Of a stretch of DNA of 64,000 bases, positions 54,701 through 64,000 are shown one piece after another. Each line of letters opens with the position of its first letter. Position 1 is the first letter of the stretch. The stretch comes from Plasmodium brasilianum. Its lineage: Eukaryota > Apicomplexa > Aconoidasida > Haemosporida > Plasmodiidae. The notes below the pieces were generated by a model. It was given only the letters and a program-made list of their open reading frames with translations, did not search any database and had not been told where the DNA came from. Location: assembly GCF_023973825.1 (NCBI RefSeq), contig NC_090114.1, positions 124,001 through 188,000 of the forward strand. Direction: 5' to 3'. Made by a program: the position numbers and the translations under genes.

Positions 54701-55115
54701 GGATAAGTGAAAAAATATAAAATATTATTTCATATAGTTCAAGTATAAAGTAACAAAGGATTTCGATAAAATTATATCATTTGTTCTCTTACATATTAAT
54801 TCTGATGCACATATATATATTTTTTCATAAAAATCTATGTAAATTAATAACTGTATATATTAGGTCACACCAATATTTTTAAATAAAAATGTACTTTAAA
54901 ATATACACTGAATAACATTAATTAATTCAAATTTACAGAAAAATAAAAACATAAACATTTTCCCGTTTTCTATCAATATTAACACGTAAACGCAGATATA
55001 TTTTTGAAATTAAAAAAATTATGGATATTCTTAATTAATATGTAGTTAAATTTATTACATATATTATTTCGTATAGAACATTTCCTTAAACGATCTATCA
55101 TATTCCTCGTACATA
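51721..55115. other. Spacer
   Basis: AT-rich, no supported gene. The 64-codon hydrophobic minus-strand frame at 51717-51911 is Phe/Leu/Tyr-rich and isolated. Confidence 0.5.
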
Positions 55116-56089
55116 TTATATTTTCCTAAACTTAAGTTTTTCGTATTTTTTAACTTTTGTATGGTAGTAAATTATTCCTGATATAAGTATGACACCTAAT
55201 AAAAAGAAGGGTAAGAAATACGCTACAAATCCAAATAAACCTGTTATATAATAATATGCCGTTTTGTATTGATTATTAGCTAATTTCACTTGAGTAGTAT
55301 ACCTAAAAAACGAACCTATAGAACTACAATCATAATGAAACCATAATCTTAAGGTATTTTTCCACCCCTTCTCTAATATGCTATTAAATACTAGAAATAA
55401 CCCCTTTATAAGCCCACATTCACAAAAACTATCTAATATAAAAGATATGGATAACAACAACAACAATGTTGCAGGTAATATAAATAGCATTTTATGTCTT
55501 TTACAAATAATATTTTCGTAAGTTCTACTACTAATTGTCCTATTTTTCTTAAGAAAACTTATAAAATCAAGTTCTTTGAATATTTTTTTTTCAAGACGTG
55601 AATAATTATTTGTTTCAAATACAAAAGATTTATTTTTCTTACGTTCTTTATGGCAATTTGCATTATTTAACAAATTTTTATAGGATTGTTTATTCATACA
55701 TTTTCCCCCTTTTTCGTTTTTAGTTATATATATCTTTTTGTGCTCTTCATTATTTAGTGTCTCTTCATTTAATCTTACATAATTTGAATTCTTATCCTGT
55801 TTACATTTTGTTAATAATCTATAAGTTATTATGTATTGTGTACCCCCATCTCTGTGCTCCTTACACCGTGATTTGCTAAACGTACACTAAAAAAAGTGTA
55901 AGTATTTATTATTTATATGAATAAAGATTATAATGCTGAAAAACAATATAAACAAAAATTAATAATGAAAAATAAAATTAGACATAAATAATATTTTCAA
56001 ACCATATCATTGGTAAAATGATATATCCAATTTAAATATATAAAGATAGTAACTTTAATAAGGAAAAGTATCTTAATTTTTTTTTCCAT
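55116..56089 (-). CDS. fam-l-like exported two-TM protein (type B)
   Basis: Exon 1 is 56089-56003 (29 codons, start MEKKIKILFLIKVTIF) and exon 2 is 55886-55116, giving 285 residues. The intron is 116 nt, donor gtttga, acceptor ttttttag. The exon 2 motif is TYRLLTK (RxLx at residues 52-56), again ending in K. The type B block NYSRLEKKIFKELDFISFLK follows, with membrane segments at about 162-184 and 242-269 and the tail YHTKVKKYEKLKFRKI. The inter-membrane loop contains CECGLIKG. The neighbour upstream, 58625, is type A, so here the order along the plus strand is B then A, reversed from the other pairs. Likely exported; function unknown. Confidence 0.86.
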
Positions 56090-58624
56090 AATTTAAATAT
56101 CAATAATGTACTATGTTCAGAAGAAAAAAAATTAGTAACCATGTATATGCATCTAATAATCTACAATGCTATACTAATTAAAAAAAAAATTTTTATTAAC
56201 ACTTCCTAAGAACACAGAAACATATGTACAACGATAATGGTTTTAAAAATAGTGATAAACAAAAATAATTTTAAATATATATTATAAAAATTTTATCTTA
56301 ATTTTACCATTATAAAACTAATCTTCATTAAAGTATATAATTTAAATAGTTTCAAAATATTCAATATATATATATATATAAATTAATATGGAAGAATAAT
56401 ATAATAATACTTACATAATTTTTTTTAAAATAAAAGGAAAAGAAAATATAATAATTCTTAGTTTTTATATATATTTTTTTTATATAGAGTATAGAATGTA
56501 TAGAATATAAACACTATAGAGTATATGGAATATAGATATAATATGGTTTCTCCTGTGACATAATAACAACTAATTTAAAAAATGCTTTTTTACTAAGAAT
56601 TCTTATTTATGAAAGTTATGCTTCATAAAGACGTTATGATTATTAAATATTATTATTTATTATGATAATATAATAATAGTAATAATAAATAAAGAAAACT
56701 CTATAATGCATAGGCACTTGTATTATATTATTTAAATCTCGCGCGTTAATTATTTCCTAACAGTATGTATAATGTTTAGAGATCAAGATATATTTTGAAA
56801 ATTTAATTTATAAAATACTACCAAATCTATAAAACAATATATATTTAAAAGGTAAGTTAATTACAATTTCTTATATTTGTATAATAATATTTGAAAGTTA
56901 CAATTTTTAAATACAAATCATGTTATATCATGAATAGAGAGATCTTAAAATTCTTAGATTTATTTTAATATTATATTTTTAAATAGATATTTATATATAA
57001 AAGTATTTTTATATTAACAAAACAAAAAACACTAAAGCTTATATTAAATGTATTCTGAGAATAACGCTATCACGATAATGCATTCGCTTAGTTTTAACAA
57101 GATTGAAAAAATATATTTTCTTTTATTATTGTTATAATATAACATAGATATATAATATATTTTTTTAAATAAAATTATACTAACAATTCGCAGTACTTAA
57201 AATATGAATATCCCCAAATTTAATGAAACACCGTAATAATACACAATTTTAACAATATCCTACATAAAGCTCCTGCTATAACTAAAATTATATTAATATA
57301 TGTAAAATATATCTTCACAGTAACGTGAAAAATAAATCTGTATTTATTATATATAATAAAAGAATTAATTTTTTTTTTTAATTTATTTTAAAAATTATCA
57401 TTATAAATATCGATAAATTAGTAATTAACTATATAATCTATATGTATATTTATATATCTTTGAAATAATACTAATACCTTTACATATTTATAGATAATAA
57501 TAAAATATAAATCAAATACATAAATAAATAATAGCACATTAAGAAACTATTGTAGAATATTATTCATGTTTTAATTACCTGTAACTACAATTTAAATTTT
57601 TACATATATATATCTCATTTTTATAAATTTACAATTATATCAGAGTAAAAAAAAAAAAAATTCTTATTTTATCTATTAATATTTAATTAAATGTAATATC
57701 TTACTTTAATCTTATAATTATAAAAAAAATAATAACAATATGTAATATATTTATTTATGTATTTTCTATATAATATATGTATATATCTAGGAAATATTGT
57801 AAAATTAAATTAATACCACAATTAATCGCAATAACGTATGTATAAGTTGACATAAATTTTCATATAATCGTAAAAATTTAGAATTCCCACGTTACCAAAA
57901 TTTTATTAATAATCTAAATATAAAAATGGAATTATTTTATTATATAATTATAATTTCATACGTTTGCGATGAACAAAAAAAAATGTCTGATAAAACCATT
58001 TTCATAGTACATATATTTTCTTCATATTTCTTATAAAATAGTTTTTTATTGAATAAATATTCCATTTTAAAAAAAAATATATATACACTTATTTATACTT
58101 ATATCTGCAACAACAAGTATTTTCTTCATTTCATTATATAACAAATAAGACAAATATACTGTTAATTTTAATATAATAATATATATTCATTAACCTAAAA
58201 AAATTATAATTTAAGTAAAAGCTAAGTTCAAATGGCATATATCAGTTCTTGTATCAAGTCCAAAACATAATAATTCTAAATAATTACATTAATTTTCATA
58301 TATTATATTTGTTTTAAAGAAAAAAATATATTTTGTATAAAATTATATTTAACTATATAAGCGTTAGATCATATACATATTTACTTCAACTTATAGAATA
58401 CATTAATATACAAATTAAAAAAACATTAAAACTTTAACGTTCATACAAAAAGTAACATAATTTTTTACAGTTTTTACTAAAAAATCATTTATACAAACAT
58501 AGTTTTATAACATTATAGCAATAATATGTATATCCATTAAGAATATATATATCAAAATATATTATAGGCATTATTAATATTAAAAGTTTCTTTGCAGAAA
58601 GAGACATATTCATTATTAATAATT
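56090..58624. other. Spacer within the third fam pair
   Basis: Begins with the fam-type 5' flank including the element at 56481-56540. The rest is AT-rich with no gene. Confidence 0.5.
56481..56540 (-). promoter_or_regulatory. Conserved upstream element of fam gene 55116 (expanded)
   Basis: The plus strand reads tatatagagtatagaatgta, then tagaatataaacactataga, then gtatatggaatatagatata, about 400-450 bp upstream of the ATG at 56089. It looks like the common element with an extra internal repeat of the tagaatata unit. Confidence 0.35.
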
Positions 58625-59474
58625 TTATTCATTCATCAACTTGATTTTTTCATATTTTTCATTATTTATTAAGATCTTAGGTAACGCTATTATGAGTATG
58701 ACAGATAATATAATCATAATTATGCTAAATAATATAATACACATTCCAGACGCATTAATTGCTGTATTAATATTTTCGTTAAAAGTTGATAGAAAACTTA
58801 GGAGCTTTCCACCTACACTTTCCAACAAATTATAATGATGTAAAATGGGGTAGCCTAATCCCAACAAGAAAAAAAGAAAAAGTAAAGTAACTCCAAATCC
58901 GTAACTTTTAAATTTTACTTTCTTTAAGGAGATATCACGAATTCTCCTGTTATTTTCAATAAAATAATCGTAATTTTTTTTTTTTATCCATTTTTTTTCG
59001 AAATGAAAATGTTTTCCATCAAATATTCCATTATCATAATCCATAATTTCTGTATAGTATTGCACCTTATTTAATGAATTCCTTTTAGATTTTTTGCTTT
59101 TTTCCTTCTTACCCTCTTCATTATTTTGCATATTGTCTTTTAAACTTAATATATATGAATCTTTATTTTCTTTATTTTTTACTAGTAATCGATAATCTCT
59201 TGGACGTAGCTTTCCAAAAATATTGCAATTATTACACAATGAATTGTTAAAAATATCCTAAAAAAAATAAAATTTAGATATTATTTATTTAATTGGATAA
59301 ATAAACTAACGGTAAAAAACCGTATAAATAAAAGCAAAATACTAAAAATATGAATAATATATATATCCCTAAATAATATTATTATACCACATCATTATAA
59401 AAATGACATATCCGTGTTAAAAGGATAAATGAAGCAATTTTAATAGCTATAGTTAACTTAACGTTCTGTTCCAT
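58625..59474 (-). CDS. fam-m-like exported two-TM protein (type A)
   Basis: Exon 1 is 59474-59388 (29 codons, start MEQNVKLTIAIKIASF) and exon 2 is 59257-58625, giving 239 residues, the shortest of the seven. The intron is 130 nt, donor gtataa, acceptor attttttttag. The exon 2 motif is DYRLLVK (RxLx at residues 52-56). The N-terminal part of exon 2 carries NSLCNNCNIFGK. The type A block YYTEIMDYDNGIFDGKHFHF with EKKWIKKKNY follows. Membrane segments lie at about 147-168 and 200-223, and the protein ends EKYEKIKLMNE. The codon at 59239 is TTG inside exon 2, not a start; the spliced exon 1 supplies the ATG. Confidence 0.86.
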
Positions 59475-59872
59475 GATACAAATTTTTGATATTCCCATAT
59501 ATTCGATAAGGAATATATTAATAATAATATAGTATAGTTCCAATTATAAAGGATTCTATATCACTCTAAAAATTTTTTTATATTATTCCTTCATATATAA
59601 TAAAATTTATATAAGTATAATAAATTTTACTGCACATACCAATTAAAATAACTTTAAAAATATAATATAATTTCTACTATAATTTTATTTAAAAAAAAAA
59701 CATTCTCGCTAAGATAAAACAATTTGTATTTATTTGAAAACATTTAAATATATAATTTCATTATTTAATGTAGTGCAACAATTATATAATTTTTTTATTA
59801 ATAATATTCACAATAAATTTTGAAATAGGTATGTGGTTTCTTACAGTATATATATATATATTGAATTTATAT

Positions 59873-59899
59873 TTTATAGAGAATGTAGAGAATAAATAT
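59873..59899 (-). promoter_or_regulatory. Conserved upstream element of fam gene 58625
   Basis: The string attttatagagaatg followed by tagagaataaata lies about 410 bp upstream of the ATG at 59474. It is a diverged match to the common fam element. Confidence 0.35.
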
Positions 59900-61919
59900 A
59901 ACAGATTTCTCCATTTTTAAGATAATAGTAACTAATTTTAAGGATTCTATACTACTAATAGTTCTAATATTATAAACATGGTATCCTCGAAAAGCAAGTT
60001 ATTTTTAATAGAATATTAATTATAATAATAATAGTAATGATAAATAAAGCAAAGATAATTTTGTATTATATTATTAATGATATATATCTTAGTTACTACT
60101 CAATAACATATAATATCTTATGGTATGTTATATAATTAAAAAATATCGCTTGCACTGTAATATATATTCTATGAGAAAAGATATATACTAAAATCTAATA
60201 TGAACTGACGTTTTTACTTTTCTGCCATAATTTTTGAATAATAAATATTTTATATAGTTTAATTTATGCAATTATTTATGAAAATTTTTTATATTCATCT
60301 ACATGATATTTTAAGTTTCTTTTAAATTAATACATATATTTAAAAGAAATACAGATGTAGTAAAAACAAAGAAAAAAAAACAATTTGATAGATTAAAGGT
60401 AGAGTTTTATGAAAATATCCCATACAACATCATTAATTTAAAAACATATCTAATGAAATAAATTTATATACAATTTATAATATGTATATGACCAATTAGA
60501 AAGATCAACAAAATAATCTGCTAAAATATATGATTTGTTAGTTTTTCTAGCAATAATTTTATTACAATATATTATTTTTTATTTATTCTTATAAAAGTAC
60601 ATAGTGTTCTGAATACATTTAGTAATGCAGAATAATAAATACACGTATATATATAAATAATAATATTTTATAATAAAATCCTTTAAGACAAAAAATATTC
60701 TATTTTCAACCATCTCAATTCCTTAAACGTTTTAGGGAATGGATGTATAATTATAAAAATATTACATACAAAACAATTATGGTAATAACGTGAAATATAA
60801 CCTTTCATTATTTTTCTAAAAAACTAATATTTTCCATGAAAAGAATTAAAATATTTAAAAAGAGAAATAAATAGATAAATTTAAAACGCTACTTTTTAAT
60901 TTTTAACTAAAAAAGAATTTGCAAAAATTAACGTTATTATATTTTTAAAGTTTTAATACATATATAATTATTATAATAATATTTATGTAGTTTATTAGTT
61001 TCTTCTATATTTTCTAAGTGTTTTAATGTATCTCAATATTACTCAGTCTTGAATCCTATATATAATATATAATGTAACCTATGTTATTCATTTATAATCA
61101 TCCAAACATGATGTATTAAAATTCATTTTTATTATAAAGTAAAATCCATCTAAATATTACTTATAAATAAATATTTTCAGTTTTAGTGCTATTTATTTTT
61201 TTTAAGGAATTTTTTTAATCATTTTTTTAGAAAACAAAACTATATCTGCCCAAAATATTTATACATTTTCTACATTGGAATTTTTACACAAATATTTTTA
61301 TTTCCAAGTAGTTTATTTAATTTTTTCTGATATAATATTTACATATCATAATTATATCATGATTATATTTTTATTTATATATATATATATATACATAAAT
61401 ATTTAATACATTTCAAGTTACACCTGATTTATATTTAATAAATAATATTATAAATATTTAATTTATGCAAATAAAGCATGTTAAATATAAAATAATGTTA
61501 ATTTTCAATTTTCAAAATAATATTTTCATAGTTTTACCACTTTTATATTACTATAGCCACGAAAGATAAAATATTCATATAAATGATCTAGTTCTATTTA
61601 TAATATGTATTATATATCTTGTTAAAATATGAATTCATTAAATACTCTTATTTTTATACATTAATACAAAGAAATATTTCAACAGAATTTTGCATTTATT
61701 TACATTTTTAGCGTAAATTATTTGTTAAACTATTTCTAATATTCAATATATACGTACTCTTCATATCTATAATGAAAAATATATTTGGTTATATAAAAAT
61801 CACGTAAATGGTTATTCAATACAAATTGCAATAAACCCTGTAAACTAGTTTAAAATTTAAAAAATGAACATAATACTTGTAAATATCATATTACCAAGAA
61901 CGAATGTATACAAATATTA

Positions 61920-62250
61920 AACCTTGTCAATGAAGATTAGGAACTTTTTCAATTCCAGTAAAATTTATTTCTCATAAAAACTTCACTTGCCTGTTCACTA
62001 TCCCAAAAGAAGCAAATTCTCACATGATAGTAGCAAATTTATCTCTTCCTATCCAATAATTACATTTATATTTATTGTAGTTTTTTTCACATTTTTTTTT
62101 TTTATACCACAATAAATTATTTCAATTAAAAGTATGAATGTTTTTCTACAATTCCTTCAATCTATTTAGATTGAAAATTATTGTTCCATATGTACTTTAG
62201 CTACAAATAAGTTTTCAACTATTCGTTTAACTAATTTAGACTTTGTTTTT
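61920..62250 (-). pseudogene. Possible decayed antigen gene fragment
   Basis: On the minus strand, coding-like pieces appear between stops. One reads KSKLVKRIVENLFVAKVHME; a later one reads NYWIGRDKFATIM, a stop, then EFASFGIVNRQVKFL. The VHME and WI.R pieces recall the STP1 exon 4 words EVHME and WIERHR and occur in the same order, but the similarity is weak. Base composition here is less A/T-pure than the surroundings. It may be an old STP1 or tryptophan-rich relic. Confidence 0.25.
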
Positions 62251-63801
62251 ATCTTAAATTAGAATAAATTAAACAATATTTAAATATATAAATGAGAAAA
62301 AAGAACAAATAGCAACAAATAGCTCTTAAAAAAAAAAAATACTTAAGTCTGAGAAGGTATCATATAATATATCATAGTTTATAAAATTCTAATTCATGGA
62401 TACATAATAAAAGATATAATTTCTCATATAAATTATATTGAAAAATATAAATGTAATATATTTTGAAAAAAAATAAAAAAAGAAAAAATATTCGAATACA
62501 TTTTTTTTAGCAATATTTTAACAAACGTTATAGGATAAAGAAACATACTAGCGGAACCAAAATTTTCATATAAAAGAAAACCCGTAAAATTTAGTAGTCT
62601 GAAAAAAAAGAAAAAATATTAAAATAAAGTATAATTATTTTATGGATATCTACGTTATAAAGAATAGACAGAGAAAATATGAAAATACGATAATATTATA
62701 TACATAAAAAATGTTAATGCAAAAGATTAAGGTGGTTAAGATATATAATAGTTATAATGAGAAATACAACTATATAGTATATATACATATATGAATATTT
62801 ATCCAAAACTAAAATTTATTAAGTGAATAAATATGAAAATACCTCTAGGTATAATGGAAAAAAACATTTTCATTATATTTCTGAAAAAACGTTATAATAA
62901 ACATGTGACATACATTAATACAGAATTAAAACATAAATAATAATTTTTATGCTATAATATATAAAATTTTAAGAAATTTGATAAATTACTAAAATCCATT
63001 ATATAAATATCAGTTATACAACATAATTTGATATTAAATAAATGGTAAACAGAATGATTATATTAAATCTAAAAAAAATAAATAATACTAATTAAATATT
63101 AACAATAATATCACATAAATAACGTTTACATAATGTCAATATAAATAATTTACTGCGTTATTAATACAATTTAATATAAAAACATGTTTCTTTTACATTA
63201 TCGCGTAATTCTATATTTGTATATATTGACGAAAATATATATATATAATGAAAATAAATTTATCATCAATACAATGTTTTTCATAACACTTTCCATACAT
63301 ATTTTATTTAAGGATGCTATTTCTGTAATAATACACCTATAATTATGAATTACATTATAAAATAATATTATATAAAAATTTTACAATGTGACTAGTTATA
63401 GAAATATAGACTACATTTACTACAGTGCGAATATATATATATTAAATGAAATTTTTTTTGAATATTTTATTTAAAGTAACTAAAATGTTTTATATAGGTT
63501 TACTTTTACATATAAATTCAGATACATGCTGTTCTTTTTCGTATGTTTTTATATCAATTTTAATATTGTATTTGATATGGAAAAATTTATTCATGTAAAA
63601 TATCCATTTTAACATTAAATATTATTTTTTAAATAAATAATATAATTATTATACTATGAAGAAATATTCAGTAATTCGTATGAATTGTTATTTATTTGGT
63701 GTTACTATGAAATGAATGTAATATGTAAACTCCCATATCACACAATAATTTTGATCATATATTAAAACAAAATAATGAAAAATATATTAAAGAAAAATAT
63801 A

Positions 63802-64000
63802 TACTTTAATACATTTACAAAATAGAACAAAAAATAAAAAAAGATAAGAAGAATGTAAATAATACTTCTCAGATTACTGTTACCATCATTTTTTTCTGAA
63901 AAAGTTTAGTTTTTAACACATAATCATTTATAACACAGAATAAATAATGATGAAAAACGTACAAAAAAATATAAAAATAAATGTATTTAACATAAATAAA
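63802..64000 (+). pseudogene. STP1 pseudogene, 5' part of exon 4, cut by window edge
   Basis: The sequence lines up with the first part of STP1 exon 4 in the two intact copies, from the Y-A-L-I start through the poly-Lys stretch, the LRL.LPSF words and the KKIKIN region. It includes the shared bases gataagaag, ttaccatcattttt and tgatgaaaaa. In-frame stops interrupt it several times and there are small indels, so it cannot encode a protein. I could not find matching exons 1-3 upstream; they are lost or too diverged. The fragment continues past the end of the window. Confidence 0.65.

Larger units (their letters stand above)
59475..63801. other. Spacer upstream of fam gene 58625
   Basis: Starts with the fam-type 5' flank including the element at 59873-59899. 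A possible minus-strand coding relic lies at about 61920-62250. The rest is AT-rich without genes. Confidence 0.5.

Overview
This window looks like a Plasmodium subtelomere, and the gene families point to Plasmodium malariae or a close relative. The DNA is extremely AT-rich. Coding sequence is sparse and every gene is split by short GT-AG introns. All recognised genes belong to species-specific surface or exported multigene families. I identify 11 intact-looking genes: two STP1 genes (SURFIN-like transmembrane proteins), one PIR gene, one tryptophan-rich antigen, and seven two-exon genes of the fam-l / fam-m type (PEXEL-like motif, two membrane segments). I saw no rRNA, tRNA, telomeric heptamer or core housekeeping gene. 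Family names come from recognising protein motifs without a database search.

Layout: STP1 copy 1 (763-3361, +); a long non-coding stretch with a small coding relic; PIR (7352-8531, +); a run of three fam genes on the minus strand (11219-12118, 14835-15856, 21837-22732) with a broken gene between the second and third; STP1 copy 2 (29031-31589, +); tryptophan-rich antigen (34506-35487, +); a fam pair (39447-40322, 43038-44057, -); a decayed exported-protein gene (about 46160-46640, -); a compositionally distinct block (about 49400-51720) that may hide an intron-rich gene on the minus strand; a second fam pair (55116-56089, 58625-59474, -); a possible minus-strand relic near 62 kb; and the 5' part of a broken third STP1 exon 4 running off the right end (63802-64000, +).

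The fam genes fall into two types. Type A (11219, 21837, 39447, 58625) has a GMFDGKHFHFEKKWIKK-like block. Type B (14835, 43038, 55116) has an LEKKIFKELD block and a YHKKVKKYEKIKF-like tail. They lie mostly as A/B neighbours about 3 kb apart, all on the minus strand. All seven share the same exon 1 plan, an RxLx(K/E/Q) motif at codons 23-27 of exon 2, and a related sequence element about 400 bp upstream of the ATG, so both types probably derive from one ancestral unit. I believe type A is fam-m and type B is fam-l, but that labelling is from memory.

The encoded proteins are predicted to work at the infected red-cell surface or in export: signal or membrane anchor, PEXEL-like export motif, Cys-rich or Trp-rich domains. 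Points of note are a GC instead of GT splice donor in STP1 copy 1, a lost but rescued start codon in the fam gene at 21837, strongly conserved stretches between the two STP1 exon 4 copies despite divergent ectodomains, several decayed genes, and the possible intron-rich gene at 49.8-51.5 kb.
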